Source of the DNA: Vittaforma corneae ATCC 50505
Lineage: Eukaryota; Microsporidia; Nosematidae
DNA length: 64,000 nucleotides
Direction of reading: 5' to 3'
Assembly: GCF_000231115.1 (NCBI RefSeq)
Contig: NW_006889847.1
Span: 8,117 to 72,116 of the forward strand
Part shown: positions 35,921 to 46,908 of the stretch, one piece after another
Numbering within the stretch: position 1 is the stretch's first letter
Layout: every line of letters begins with the position of its first letter
Translations under genes and position numbers: made by a program
Notes under the pieces: model-generated
Databases searched by the model: none
What the model was told of the DNA's origin: nothing
The model's input: only the letters and a program-made list of their open reading frames with translations

Positions 35921-36859
35921 CTACCCTTTTGATAACTTATCAATCGTCCTTTTATCAAGAATATCCTCAGGTATGATCTCGTCTTTAAAAGCAAGAAGAT
36001 CTTTATATGTGTTTTTGATTGTTATTTCAGTCACACCAGCAACTAAATGAATGTCCTTTTGTAAATCTTTATGCTCTGGAAAGATGTTTAAAACCAAATA
36101 GATAATCGCTGCAGCTATTGAATCGGGGCTTTTTCCCGTAAGTGCACCAATTTCATATGTCTTCTGGGAAATTGTTGATGCCACTCTTTGAATTTTAAGA
36201 CTCAGATTCAAATCTGCACAGAATCTTGAAACAATGTCACCCGTTGGTGCATAGTTGTTTGTGTCTACATCTTTGGCTATTAGCTTGTAGCATCGACCTA
36301 TTTCTCTCTTTTGTACGCCTGTTATTACACTAATTTCTTTAAATGTGCGTGGCGCATTCTCCAGTTTACAAGCAATGTAGAGACAGGCTCCAACAGAGCC
36401 CTCTAAATTCTTGCCTTTCAGAAGCTTCTGTGATTCTACCATCTTAAAAATGTGCTGGGCCCTGTCGCAAATGGTCTTGCAGATGTTGGATCTCTCACAA
36501 AATGCTTGTATCAAGTTCAATCCATTTTTCAGAGCACGCTTTGGTCCCCTCATGTAGTTCTTCATTTGAATTTTGGAAAGTGTGTGCGAATTCATTCCTT
36601 TTCCTGCAGAAATCATTGTGTCGAGTTGTTCTGAATCTAAAAACGGATTAGATGCACTTCCAACTCTCGACGGATCGGATTTGTGGCTGTCTTCGAAGTT
36701 TCTCCACTCGCTGGTTTCATCAATTATACGATTTCCCAGAACCACGCCACAGTTTCCACAAACATTATATCCACTTCTGTGATCTTCTATTATATTTTGT
36801 GTTTCCCCACAGTCTGTGCAAATATCTATCTGTTGTCTATACTTTAGATGCTGGGGCAT
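35921..36859 (-). CDS. SUA7: Transcription initiation factor TFIIB
   Basis: General factor that bridges TBP-DNA and RNA polymerase II. 312 residues, normal length. N-terminal zinc ribbon CTDC...CGNCGVVLGNRIIDE, then the B-reader/linker (SEWRNFEDS, DPSRVG), and two cyclin-like repeats: first with LLKGKNLEGSVGACLYIACK (then PRTFKEI), second with VSRFCADLNL..GKSPDSIAAAIIYL. Start supported by ATTTACCCATG. Divergent from eL19. Confidence 0.97.
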   Translation of the reverse strand: MPQHLKYRQQIDICTDCGETQNIIEDHRSGYNVCGNCGVVLGNRIIDETSEWRNFEDSHKSDPSRVGSASNPFLDSEQLDTMISAGKGMNSHTLSKIQMKNYMRGPKRALKNGLNLIQAFCERSNICKTICDRAQHIFKMVESQKLLKGKNLEGSVGACLYIACKLENAPRTFKEISVITGVQKREIGRCYKLIAKDVDTNNYAPTGDIVSRFCADLNLSLKIQRVASTISQKTYEIGALTGKSPDSIAAAIIYLVLNIFPEHKDLQKDIHLVAGVTEITIKNTYKDLLAFKDEIIPEDILDKRTIDKLSKG

Positions 36860-37160
36860 GGGTAAATTATTTTTTTATGTTAAGTTTAGATGGCAAAGGA
36901 AAGGCATAGGGTAATCGGCTGGCAATATGATGGCTAAAGGTGAACGTATTGCTATCTGCAGGCCAACTTGTCTTTTATTGTCCACAGCACAATCCGCTAG
37001 CATCGATCAAGCAGGGCTTTAAATACGAATAAGTGTGGTTCCGTGGTGGACTGTAGTTTCTATCTAGATATTTCAGGTGGTTATTTGACACCTAGTTTAC
37101 TGCAGTGTGTTTTGTCGGTCTCTTTCAAATTTTTTAAAAATTTTTACACCTCTACCCTCA
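36860..37160. other. Divergent promoter region TFIIB/eL19
   Basis: 300 bp. CCC directly before the TFIIB ATG on the reverse strand; CAAATTTTTTAAAAATTTTT and ACCCTCA before the eL19 ATG on the forward strand. Nothing else recognised. Confidence 0.55.
37125..37160 (+). promoter_or_regulatory. AAATTTT repeats plus CCC start signal of eL19
   Basis: Overlapping AAATTTTTT and AAAAATTTTT followed by CACCTCTACCCTCA directly before the ATG at 37161. It decides the eL19 start against a longer open frame from 37107. Confidence 0.7.
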
Positions 37161-37667
37161 ATGCGTAAAGTAGCATCTATTCAGAGAATGGCCCGGAGAG
37201 TGTTGAAATGTGGAAGAAACAAGCTTTGGATTGATCCAAACGAGAAGGAAAGGGTTACTGCAGCGCAAAACTATGAGCATGTAAAACAACTTGTAGAGGA
37301 CAACATTATTATCCGCAGAAGAGATAAAGTGAACAGTAGAGCTCATGCCAGAAAACTTGCTGAGGGCAGGGCCAAAGGAAGAAGAATGGGTCTTGGAAAG
37401 AGAAAGGGAACCAAGAAGGCAAGGCTTTCTCCAAAGAAGATCTGGATGAAGAACATACGATCAATGAGAGCGACTCTTAAAGAATTAAAGAAAAAAGGCG
37501 ATCTTGTGGGCGAGGAATATCGCATGTACTATGTTCAGGCTAAGGGTAATCTGTTCAAGAACAAGAATGTGATGCTCGATGCAATTATGAAGAAGAAGGC
37601 AGAAATGGCCAGGCTGAAAGAGCTAGGTTTGCAGGCCGAGGCACTCAAGATGGGCAAGCCTAATTAA
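37161..37667 (+). CDS. RPL19: Ribosomal protein eL19
   Basis: 60S subunit protein, 168 residues from the ATG at 37161. The N-terminal three-helix domain (VASIQRMARRVLKCGRNKLW, IDPNE) and the linker with SRAHARKLAEGRAKGRRMGL, GKRKGTKKARLS match eL19 closely, followed by the long C-terminal helix. The long C-terminal tail of animal eL19 is reduced. The start signal is the strongest in the window. Confidence 0.97.
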   Translation: MRKVASIQRMARRVLKCGRNKLWIDPNEKERVTAAQNYEHVKQLVEDNIIIRRRDKVNSRAHARKLAEGRAKGRRMGLGKRKGTKKARLSPKKIWMKNIRSMRATLKELKKKGDLVGEEYRMYYVQAKGNLFKNKNVMLDAIMKKKAEMARLKELGLQAEALKMGKPN

Positions 37668-37854
37668 ATACAGCTTTATTTACCAGTTTTTATAAAAATT
37701 TGTTGCGACACATACTACTTAATGCTAGTTATTTATTGGCTCGTCAAGGATCGGGGTGTATAATTTTAAAAACAAAATCGGACTAAGATTGAAGTAAAAA
37801 TAAATGCCAAGAGACATCGGCAGCAGGCGCAGTACAATGATGGACTAGGCCAAT

Positions 37855-38343
37855 TTACTCAGATGGACTGGCTTGCTCTTGATTTTGACAACTAGCAGTA
37901 CTTGGTTTTGTAAGCGAACTTATGAACTCGTCAATTTTTGTATTTTCCCATTTCAAACAGCCTCTTTTACTTACAAATCCTGACAGCCTATCTCTGAAGC
38001 TGTAATCTACCAGCTTTGATGCATTCACACGTCTTTCTTTTGTCTTTCGGCTCTCAATATCGAATAGTCTTTCGTACTTTGGATCATCAAATGTCTTGGA
38101 CTTGCTCATATAATATTCAACAAATCCAGAAACAGGTTTGAACTCAGTTTCGAGCATTCCACAGAGTTTTCTATTTATTTCGTCCATCTTGTGAATAATG
38201 CCATCTAGACTCTGCGATGGACCGTGTTTTTCCAAATCTATGCCGCTTGGAACCATCTTTCTTGTTTTCAAATCCTTAATTAGTTGCAGACACTCCATCT
38301 CTTCCTTTGAAGCTCGGGCTATTTTTTCGGCATCCTCCGGCAT
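37855..38343 (-). CDS. Small helical protein, function unknown
   Basis: 162 residues from the ATG at 38343 (the frame opens with TTG one codon earlier). Acidic N-terminal helix (PEDAEKIARASKEEMECLQL), a central helical part (IIHKMDEINRKLCGMLETEF) and a Ser/Gln-rich tail. No membrane segment or known motif. A CCC lies about 18 bp before the ATG. I do not recognise the family; the layout would suit a small adaptor or complex subunit. Confidence 0.6.
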   Translation of the reverse strand: MPEDAEKIARASKEEMECLQLIKDLKTRKMVPSGIDLEKHGPSQSLDGIIHKMDEINRKLCGMLETEFKPVSGFVEYYMSKSKTFDDPKYERLFDIESRKTKERRVNASKLVDYSFRDRLSGFVSKRGCLKWENTKIDEFISSLTKPSTASCQNQEQASPSE

Positions 38344-38508
38344 CAATCAGCAAAGAAAGGGAATCTACGAGCCAAAACTTAAGATAATAGAAAAAATACG
38401 AAGTCTTTTGAGACATGGGCATTATTTCTAGTCAAAATTTATAAAAGTCCGGCGCATCTAAATCAAAAGTATCAAATTTAATGCTGGGTGCTGTGATTGA
38501 CTTTAGCA

Positions 38509-40620
38509 CTAATCTTCAGGCTCCTTAATTTTGAAATTTAAAGGCTCAAACAATGTTCCACCGCCTGAGTAAAATTTCGAAAAAAACTCTATCCAGTTGA
38601 GTCGCAAGGCGTGGAGACAAGAACTCAACCCTTCCAATCCGATTAGTAGCGTCAGTGTTCCACTTAAATAAATTGGAAACGTCAAAACTTTCACGGCATA
38701 GCTGCTGCTTCCTAGTGTAAATTCATGCAGAACAGTTGTAAGCTGAACATGTGCTAGCGACACTGCCCAGAGTCGCAGGTAAGAGCTAGTATTGGATATT
38801 AGGCCGAGACAAAACTCAACAACGTGTATCCCAGACGTAATCCAAAGGTCTAAAGGCCCGGTCTCTGGTGTTTTCTTTCTAAATGTCAAGTAGATTGGCT
38901 TGCTGAGTATCATCCATGGAATGCAAATTAGTATTATTGAGAATATAAATAGCTGGACGTGCATCTGGCCGGGGTACATTTGATGCTTCATATTGAATGG
39001 ATCGGTGTACATCGAGATAAGCGTATTGACTAGCGATGGATGGTTTATTGTCACCAGCCATTTGTAGACACAAAGAAACACAAGATATCCCCAAAAATGA
39101 GAAAAATGCTATTGCTTGCGGTACTGCTTGGCAAATTAGGGTTATCTTGTCCTTGAAATATAAACTATTAGCTATCGAAATTGCAGATCCCAGCCCCATG
39201 TGGAAGAATCCAATAATCAGACTAAGTTTCATTTTTAAGGAGTTTATAAATATCATTTTATTGTCTGCATGGTGCCATATTGGATCAATTCCAAACGGAT
39301 ATGTTCTTCCAACCTCGTATTGAGATTTAAACAGAGCTATTGGCAATGACCCAAAATCTCCATACATAAATCCGAACCACACGCAAAGAATGCGCAAGCA
39401 AGAGCCACATATCTGCCGTCGAGAATAATCTGAAACACCCCACATTTTTTATGTAGCTTCTTCTGATTGTGTATTAGAAATAACGAAATTGCCAATAAAA
39501 TTAAGCCATGGAGCACATCTCCAAACATTGCTCCAAAGAGAAATGGAAACGTGAAAGTCATAAATATGGCTGGGTTGATTTCCTGATACTTTGGAACACC
39601 GAACACGTTTGTTAAGCTCTGAAATGGACTAGAGAATTCTGACGGCTCAAAGCTTGTCGGTCTGACCAAGCTTGACTTTTTAATTTCAAATAAAAACCTA
39701 CCTTTTTCATTGTCAAAGCATTTCAGCTCTTCAAGCTTGTCCATGCTTTTCTTCAAAACCCAGCCTTCCCCAACATAGCACCGTGTGTTCTCAATTTTTG
39801 TTAGCTTCTTCATAGTCTCAACAATTGATCTTTCTTTGCTAATGCAGTATCTCCAGATAGAATGCCTCTTTTGCATATCTCCAAGTACCTGCAGTATCTG
39901 TTTGTCAATACTGAGATTCAATCTTTTGACTCTACTGTATCTTTCTTGGATGTCTTCATGTATTTGAGAGTCTTTCATAGCAAAATCCAATACTCGGCCT
40001 CCCAAATTTTTGATTATTGATCTGGCAAAGGCTTTGTTATCTTCAGCAAGAACATACACAACAAATACAGTTTGCTGGCTAACACTTGATCTTAACTCAA
40101 CATCAAAGGTTTTTATGTAGACATTTCTCCTCAGCCTATGCTTTAGCATCTGCCTTATCATTAGTTTCTTGTCTATATTAGATATTGCCGTAATAAAGTC
40201 AAAATTAATAACCGTCGTGTCTTCTGGTTCTTTTAGCTCACTTATAAAATGCCTACTAAGCTTAATCATTTTCAGATTTTGCTCGAGTATGTGCTCCTCC
40301 CTTTGGTTCGATCTTTTTGACAACTTAAGGAACAAATATCTCTCATGATACTTGTTGATTTCACTTTCGATTTCTAACAGTGGTGTTTCGGGATAGCTTT
40401 CGCACTCTACTACTGGTCTGTCCTGATTTTCCAACTCCTTTTTCAAATATTGCAGCTTTTGCTCGAATTTTTCAATACGATCTGATTCGTGCTTAAAGTT
40501 TTTGTTATCTTCGCCAATGAAGTGCACAGTGGACGACTCGCCTAGTCTCTCGAGAACATTTCTAATGCCATCTACGCCAAAGTACAAAGAGACACATTCA
40601 ACCTCGTCTGATCTCAGCAT
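38509..40620 (-). CDS. VPH1: V-type H+-ATPase subunit a, frame broken twice
   Basis: Membrane subunit that forms the proton half-channels of V0. Three overlapping reverse frames make one gene: 39337-40620 (N-terminal cytosolic domain and first membrane helices, FPFLFGAMFGDVLHGLILL), 38879-39445 (FGFMYGDFGSLPIALF, FGIDPIWH, FFHMGLGSAISIAN) and 38509-39081 (YKW, ...SYLRLWAVSLAHVQLT with the essential Arg, VLHEF). The first change is -1 around 39365-39380; the second is +1 at a T5-G4 run near 39090, where dropping one T restores SFWGYLVFL. The two shifts cancel. Joined length about 700 residues against 840 in yeast. Indel errors are the simplest explanation. Confidence 0.85.
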
Positions 40621-40737
40621 TATTTATTATTTTACAATGTGCGAAAACACCAAACTGAAACCCAACAAAAACAATAAACAGTCCAACTCCAATACATGAG
40701 AGTCCAATTTTAAACTTAGTGCCTGAATTGTTATTGA

Positions 40738-41741
40738 TCACATTGGCATGAATTGGTTTCTATACCCACATCCAATAACTGTCAGGATTTGATTGTCTCC
40801 ATGTTCTTCAAGCTTGTAGCTAACTTTGAAGAATAATTCCAAAAGATCTAAGACTTTTTGAGACTTATGATTTAAGCTGCGAATTGCCAGACGGCTAACA
40901 CCATCAGACAATCCCATTAGCAGTACTGCAGCCGGTAGCAATTTTTGATCAAAAACACAGCCACCTCCAACACTTTTCAGAAAGCCTACACAGCACTTTT
41001 CAGCCATGATCTCTGGGATATCCTGGTTGTTAACTGTTTCAAAAAACACCCCATGCTTTGATTCCCCCAGAATGCTGCATTCGTAGCCAGGCGATGGGCC
41101 AGAGTCGTTTCTATTGTTGACAATGCAGAGAACCTTTGTGTTTGCTAAGTCTGTCATTTCATTGTTTAATTTTTGATATCATTCTATGAGCAAAGTCCGA
41201 TCCTATTCTGGATGTTATCACAAGGCCCCTGATTTTTAGGATGTCTTCGGGACTGCACATATCTATTGGATCTACTTTTCTCACGCACTTTTGTCTTATA
41301 AAGCACGCAGCCTTCACCCAGCGGTCCGAAGCCTCTCTTTTTAACTGACAGATCAAACCTTGGCAGATTAAAAGCCCTGAACATCGTGTAATATGTTATT
41401 TTAAACAGATCCACAGAGCAGCTTGAATGGTTTGTGATCCCCGACATCTCCAGCTGAAGATCCTCTCTGAGAAACGGCGAAAGTAAAATAATTGAAGCAA
41501 GAGCATCTGGAATCCTATCAACACTTAACTTGTGCCTTCCTCCTTCTAGTGGGCCAGGGATAAACTTCAAAAAGTCCCCAGAAACTTTCCAAGTACTTTC
41601 GGGTGCAAGTAGCTTTATAAATGTCGGCACAGATTTAACATCAAGCGCACATGTGAAACACACGGGCTTTCTACTCAGCAAGCTTAAAATCAAAGCATAT
41701 TCCAAACTGTTGTCTGTTACCAGAGTAATTTCAACAGCCAT
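40738..41741 (-). CDS. RCL1: Rcl1, RNA 3'-phosphate cyclase-like pre-rRNA endonuclease factor, frame broken twice
   Basis: Rcl1 acts with Bms1 in the SSU processome. Three frames form the gene: 41184-41741 (GPLEGGRHKLSVDRIPDAL, SGITNHSSCSVDLFK, KKRGFGPLGEG), 41159-41356 (KCVRKVDPIDMCSPEDILKI, RGLVITSRIGSDFAHRM) and 40738-41157 (NNRNDSGPSPGYECSILGES, GGGCVFDQKLLPAAVLLMGL, LTVIGCGYRNQF). The GGGxxD..L and RGxxPxGxG blocks are the cyclase-fold landmarks, and SITNxxxxxSVDxxK is typical of Rcl1 rather than the catalytic RtcA. Both changes act as +1 (one extra base), near 41290-41310 and at 41158-41162. CCCATGG precedes the start. About 330 residues joined, near yeast Rcl1 (367). Confidence 0.85.
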
Positions 41742-42025
41742 GGGTTCAAAACATTATTGGTATTTATGATATCCGTAGTGTGTAAACCAGCATATTAAAA
41801 TGTAAATGCCAAATGCTATTCTATAAACTGATTAAATTGCTGGATGGCTGACCACTGTTGTCTCTATTCGAAAGCTTAGATTGTGCCATCCAAGCACAAG
41901 TCTGCAATATAAATGTGGTTTTGATGTGTGTCAATTGATTCGTATGCATTGGTCTTCCATCTTGTGGTGTTATTTCTTCAGCATGTAATGTGCCACTTGT
42001 TTTTATTTTTTTTGAATTTTAACCT

Positions 42026-43220
42026 ATGAAATGTGAAGTCTGCGGAACAAGCTACAAAAAAATAGACTCACTTTTGGTTTGTGCAAACGGACACACCCTC
42101 CAAAACACTACAGAAGTGGCACACGATGACAACCCGCTAAGAGGAAGATCAAAAAGAATATACAAGCCAAAGAAAGAGAAAAAAGTAGTATTCAAAAGCG
42201 ACGGTTGCAAACTGATGAGAATGGTACTTATGAGGCTGCTGTTTGAAGAGTCAATGGCATATTTTGGCATAAAAGACAATGTTGTATTCAGATACTTTAC
42301 CGAATTCTTGGAATTTAAAAATGCTAAGCTAGACACCGTTTTTGACATTTCAAAGTTTACATTATCGATTCTTGTGTATTTTGCTAAGAGGTCGGAGATG
42401 GAAAGAAATGGACAGATATATCTATATAACGAGTTCAAAGATACTTTCAATAGCCTTGATCTGACAAACAGATTGATTGGCATAAAAGCTAAATTTCCAA
42501 TGTTAGAGGTGGCAATAAATGAGTTTACTCACAATTATCTTATAACTTCAACAATATGCAGCTTTAGGCCCTGGATCGACGAGTTCTCAAGCCTGTATAT
42601 CTATGCAAGGAGATATGGATTTGTAAAGTCGTCAGAAACTGGAATTCTTGAAGAGTGTGTGGAATCAGCCAAGCACAATATCAGAAGACTGTTTAGAAAT
42701 GATCTGGAGCTTATGAAAGTGTATTTTCCAGACGATATGCAGCCATCTGGGAGTGGAGGTTATTCCAGAACTAGAGTTTTATTTTGAGAAGTTTATCTAT
42801 ACCTACGATCCAAACGTTGTGATATTTCCTGAATATGACTTTACCCTCTTTATTATGTCATACTTTGTTTCAAAAGGCTCGTTTGAAGGATCTGACATTG
42901 AAAAAAACGTGATCGAGTATTTTGGAGTGTGCAAAACGAACCTAATAGCGTCGCACTATGCTCCATTTGTTGATCGATTGAATAATCTGGCGACTCCAGA
43001 ATTATACGTATCATATATGATCAAAAAGAGCAGATCTAGATTTGAAAATCTAAGAGGCGCAATTGAGTTTATAGACGCATATAAGCGACTCGTTGCCGAG
43101 GATATGCAAGATGTGCTGTTGTCAAAAATACCAAATGCCAAGATGGTAAAAAAAATCATTTCTAGTAAGCTAAAGAAGGACAACGAGAGTGTTGATAGTG
43201 AGGATATGGACTTGATATAA
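42026..43220 (+). CDS. RRN7: Rrn7/TAF1B-like RNA polymerase I core factor with zinc ribbon, frame broken once
   Basis: The N-terminus MKCEVCGTSYKKIDSLLVCA then NGH forms a zinc ribbon (CxxC...CxxGH) of the Rrn7/TAF1B type, followed by a basic linker and cyclin-like helical repeats. The frame changes by +1 between about 42730 and 42785: the first part runs 42026-42787, the second is open from before 42753 to 43220 and contains VIPELEFYFEKFIYTYDPNV. Rrn7 is the TFIIB-like component of the polymerase I core factor. Neighbouring Rcl1 and Utp22-like genes also serve rRNA synthesis. About 397 residues joined compared with 514 in yeast. The family call is by zinc ribbon and layout. Confidence 0.6.
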
Positions 43221-43292
43221 AATAACCCAGATGTAAAATAAATACGTTAAGCTAAAACCGTCTTTTTCGATCCTTGGCCCAATCTAAATATT

Positions 43293-43317
43293 TTTAGAAA
43301 ACCCAAAAATTTTTCCC
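43293..43317 (+). promoter_or_regulatory. AAAAATTTTTCCC start signal
   Basis: AAACCCAAAAATTTTTCCC directly abuts ATGG at 43318. A second CCC lies just upstream in the same element. Confidence 0.65.
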
Positions 43318-44838
43318 ATGGAACAGTTCAAAAAGGGCTTAACAGCGAATCTGAGGAAACTTGGATTGAACAAAGACTACTCGGAGGAAATAGATGGCTT
43401 GTTTGAGAAGGGCATTCTAAAAGATGGCATGCCTTACAAAGCACTATTTAACACCTTCTTGATTCATATGAGCAAGAGGAGCAGGCTGTTTGAAAATATT
43501 ATGAAAGGCAAGTATATTTTTGATTTAACCTGTCATCTTAACTCTCCATATGTGGATGCGGATCCCAATGGTGATGATTTGGCTTGCAAACTGGAAAAAT
43601 CTTTCTTAAATAGAATTGAATATGTGCATGTTGAAAGACAGGATTCAAAAATATTTATTGGAGTGAGATTTAATAAGAATATTTATATGGAGCTCAAGGG
43701 CAGTGAAGTGCATGAATATCTATATCCGTATCGGCTACTTTTGTTTGATAAGCTTGTCAAAATAACCGACTATACATTTGATCAACTGCTTTTTAGCTAC
43801 ACGAAACCTAGAGATGTTAAGGTAAAATATGCGGAGTTTGTGGAGCATCTCAAGACCCTTAAATTGCCCCTTTCTATCACTTTTGATGATTTGCTGTTTG
43901 AAAACACTAACATTCTGCCGATTTTTGATGTTTTCATCTACTTAGAATCCAGTTCTCAATGGCCAAAGGATCAAGATGCAATTGATTGTGCAAAGACCGC
44001 GTTTTATTGCCAGCTTTATTTAAAAAGCAAGTATAGGCACAGTGTCAGCAAGGAATATTGTGTTTTCAAGTACGATGAGTTCTATTTTAAAGTTAGAATC
44101 CTGATAAAATCAGACTTTAGTGCAAAATATAAGGTACTGATGGGTCTTGGGTCGGCCGTGAACAAATTGGACGAGGACTTCCATAGAAAGGCGCACATGG
44201 CAAAAACAATATTTGCACGGCTAGGGCTTTATCCGCTTTGCTTTGACGACTGTTTTGTTGATGTAATTTGTCTTGCACTAGGGCATGGTGTAATTGGCGA
44301 TTCAAAATTTGTCGATAATCTTTTGAATTTTAACTTTGATATCTTTGGATCGTCATTTGATCTGGAGACGCTAAAACTTTCTAAAGATGGATCCAACACA
44401 AAAATGCTAAAAATATGCTATACGAATTCAGTTTTCAGTTTACCCTTGCCCGATAGACAGATAATTGAGGAGACAAAAACGAAGTTACGCTCTCTACAGA
44501 TACCTGAGGTATTATTGGATGAAGATTTTATTCTGCAAGCAGACCACATTCTAGATTTTGACACATCCGAGTATGACATTGTACTGTCCAAAAAGTATAT
44601 TCCAGGATTTTCTGAAATCATTGGCAACATCACCGACAGCTTTGACCTCGGGACACCGGAGTTTAAAGAGTTTTCAAAGGGCATACTGTTTAAAATGGGG
44701 TATTTCTACTACAACTCTTTGTCAAGAATGCTCTTTATCAAAGCAAAGACTGACGTTGATACTGATTTATTTGCAAATCTGCTAATATTGGAAACGTCGT
44801 TTGAGTACATTAAAATCAACAAGCAAACGAAAAAGTAA
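43318..44838 (+). CDS. UTP22: Probable Nrap/Utp22 SSU-processome protein
   Basis: 506 residues, alternating helices and strands, no membrane segment. The region around residues 190-300 (NILPIFDVFIYLESSSQWPK, DFHRKAHMAKTIFARLGLYP, CFVDVICLAL) resembles the Nrap domains of Utp22, in which degenerate nucleotidyltransferase and PAP-like helical folds alternate (compare 'FGPTVRLAKRWLSxHLL..EAVELLVA'). Yeast Utp22 has 1237 residues, so this would be a reduced version. The strong AAAAATTTTTCCC signal is typical of a growth-related gene. The assignment is tentative. Confidence 0.5.
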   Translation: MEQFKKGLTANLRKLGLNKDYSEEIDGLFEKGILKDGMPYKALFNTFLIHMSKRSRLFENIMKGKYIFDLTCHLNSPYVDADPNGDDLACKLEKSFLNRIEYVHVERQDSKIFIGVRFNKNIYMELKGSEVHEYLYPYRLLLFDKLVKITDYTFDQLLFSYTKPRDVKVKYAEFVEHLKTLKLPLSITFDDLLFENTNILPIFDVFIYLESSSQWPKDQDAIDCAKTAFYCQLYLKSKYRHSVSKEYCVFKYDEFYFKVRILIKSDFSAKYKVLMGLGSAVNKLDEDFHRKAHMAKTIFARLGLYPLCFDDCFVDVICLALGHGVIGDSKFVDNLLNFNFDIFGSSFDLETLKLSKDGSNTKMLKICYTNSVFSLPLPDRQIIEETKTKLRSLQIPEVLLDEDFILQADHILDFDTSEYDIVLSKKYIPGFSEIIGNITDSFDLGTPEFKEFSKGILFKMGYFYYNSLSRMLFIKAKTDVDTDLFANLLILETSFEYIKINKQTKK

Positions 44839-45015
44839 ACTGTACTTAGCAAACGCTGTTTGATTTGGCATTATGCATTTGCATTTAAAATTTGGCATAG
44901 TAAAGTGAACGATGCATACTACAATGCTGAATTGGACGTTTCCTGTTGCAAGCATCATGTTTGGATTAACGTCCTTACTCTAGTACGGCTTTTACGAAGA
45001 TTTTCCTTCTGACCC

Positions 45016-45234
45016 ATGGTACCTCTCACGGTCTTGAATGAATGCAAAAACAAAACGATTGAAGTACACACATCAGATCAAGATGTATATACGGGTGTTT
45101 TGTACGACTTTGATATATACGTGAATATAAGCTTGCGAAATGCCGAATATCATGAGCTTGGAGCGAAAAGCAGGGAGCTAATCGGAGATACAATTATCCA
45201 GGGAAACTTTGTGACGTTTGTGAAGATAATTTGA
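45016..45234 (+). CDS. LSM5: Sm-like protein LSm5
   Basis: A 72-residue protein that is a single Sm fold. Sm1: PLTVLNECKNKTIEVHTSDQ, DVYTGVLYDFDIYVNISLRN. Sm2: GDTIIQGNFVTFVKI (usual IxGxxI). The N-terminus PLxVxxxCxxKxIxV and the spacer containing a Glu-rich insertion match LSm5, a member of both the LSm1-7 decay ring and the LSm2-8 U6 ring. Start by TGACCCATGG. It is too short to carry anything beyond the fold. Confidence 0.8.
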   Translation: MVPLTVLNECKNKTIEVHTSDQDVYTGVLYDFDIYVNISLRNAEYHELGAKSRELIGDTIIQGNFVTFVKII

Positions 45235-45488
45235 AATACACGACTTTTCACTAAACTGGTATTTGTTTTAAATCTTTTGAGACTTTACGGATATCTTACG
45301 AATATATCCTTCTGTTTTAATGCACACTATAGTATGGACTAATATCAACTGAAGGAAACTACTATTGCTCTGTATACACTAGCATATATCGCTAGAGCCT
45401 TTTCATTATATGAGCAGAACCGCATTATGAAAGCTAATTGCCAGCAGCATCGTATTATATAAATATAATTTAATTTCTTGCCTTTTAG

Positions 45489-46571
45489 TTAAATGGCAAA
45501 TCCTGGATCGATATTATCAAGCTTCTTATTTCCAAGCAAGCTCAATGAAGCCAGTGAAAACATCAAATGGTACAAATCTGGCTCATTTCCAGGCCTATCG
45601 CTAAATCCACCCTCATCACCCTCACAGCTAAATATAAATTCCTGTAGCTTTTCGAGATTGATATATTCAGACTCGAGGATAGCCATCGAGGAAAATGCCC
45701 AGAAGGAGTAGCAGACATCTTCTTTTTTGCCAATCCTACCGCACAGTCCACCATTTGGTAGCTGTCTATACATCAAGAAGTCAACGGTTTTAAGCTTATC
45801 GATCGCTTCAAGATGTCCAAGTGAGCGAAGCGACGATAGTGCACAGAATGTCTGTGCTGCATGCGACTCAGACCCCTTAAACTGTCCGACGCCTCCATCG
45901 TAGTTAAAACATTCCACCAAATGCCTGAGTGTAATATCAATGTCCAATCCGACATCCTGAAGAAATGACTGGTCTATTGGTTCAGAAAGATGCCTCCGAT
46001 CTAATCTATTATCAGGGGACAAATACTGACATATCTTGTGTTCCATCCCGTCTGCTGCACAGTTGTCTAGTGAGAACACGTCACATGCATCAGCTGTACA
46101 GGAGCAAATAGCTATACCTTTAGAATAGTCAATATGCTTGTAGTCTTTCATGATTGACAACAAGTGGAGTGAAAGGATAGCACAGCAGTCAAATCTGGTA
46201 TCAATGTCACCGTATGCGTCGAAAGTAAATGCACCACTTAGGTTCTGCAGACTAAGCAAGAATTTAACAGTTTTGATATCGTAGTACGGCACGTTATACA
46301 AGAAAAGAAGTTGAAGTGCATTAAATGTTGAAACCACATTTGATGAATACTCTGGATTTGGACCAAAACCGCCGTTTGTTTTTAGACACGAATAGACAAA
46401 CTGGATGACTTGTGGCCTAATCTGTTCAAACAGTGGATCTTTGAGCATTTTTAAGGAATTTGCTGCCCAATAAACTGTTGCCATTCGGTCCTGTTCAGTA
46501 ATGTAGTACAGAAAATCTCTGCATTTCATTGTCTTTTTGATAAATTCAATGTGTTTTTCGCTCTGGATCAT
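45489..46571 (-). CDS. BET2: Rab geranylgeranyltransferase beta subunit (Bet2)
   Basis: Transfers geranylgeranyl groups to Rab proteins with the alpha subunit and REP. The alpha-alpha barrel repeats appear as NGGFGPNPEYSSNVVSTFNA, LSGAFTFDAYGDIDTRFDCC, YDGGVGQFKGSESHAAQTFC, NGGLCGRIGKKEDVCYSFW and EGGFSDRPGNEPDLYHLMFS. Zinc ligands Asp and Cys (DxCYSFW) and His (DLYH) are present. The C-terminus LSLLGN..NIDPGFAI fits RabGGTase beta rather than farnesyltransferase. About 50 extra residues, Cys/Asp-rich, interrupt the barrel around residues 153-203. TGGCCCATG marks the start. Confidence 0.85.
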   Translation of the reverse strand: MIQSEKHIEFIKKTMKCRDFLYYITEQDRMATVYWAANSLKMLKDPLFEQIRPQVIQFVYSCLKTNGGFGPNPEYSSNVVSTFNALQLLFLYNVPYYDIKTVKFLLSLQNLSGAFTFDAYGDIDTRFDCCAILSLHLLSIMKDYKHIDYSKGIAICSCTADACDVFSLDNCAADGMEHKICQYLSPDNRLDRRHLSEPIDQSFLQDVGLDIDITLRHLVECFNYDGGVGQFKGSESHAAQTFCALSSLRSLGHLEAIDKLKTVDFLMYRQLPNGGLCGRIGKKEDVCYSFWAFSSMAILESEYINLEKLQEFIFSCEGDEGGFSDRPGNEPDLYHLMFSLASLSLLGNKKLDNIDPGFAI

Positions 46572-46908
46572 GGGCCAGGAATAAAAACCAAAAAGAACGC
46601 CAGCTTATTGGCCCGGCCACGCATGAGTTTTCCATGCAGGATGCTGCTGATATGGCTACAAATACCACCATTTGATGTTCAAGCAAACCTCAAATCAATA
46701 ACAGCATTGAAACCTAAAAGATTGATACAAAGCAGTAATTGAAATGGAGAATGCCCGATTGCGAAACTAGAGCTGGTTGTGCTTGGCGCCAATAAATTGC
46801 TATTTTATGACAGCACTTGTTAAATGATTTTGTAATTTTTTATTATGAAATATATAGTTTTCTGGTGTTTCATGTTATTTAATAAATTTTCAGAATACCA
46901 CAAAAACA
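46572..46908. other. Divergent intergenic region BET2/PMT
   Basis: 337 bp. CCC before the BET2 ATG on the reverse strand. The forward side lacks a frame that could supply the missing N-terminal catalytic part of the mannosyltransferase. Nothing else recognised. Confidence 0.5.
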
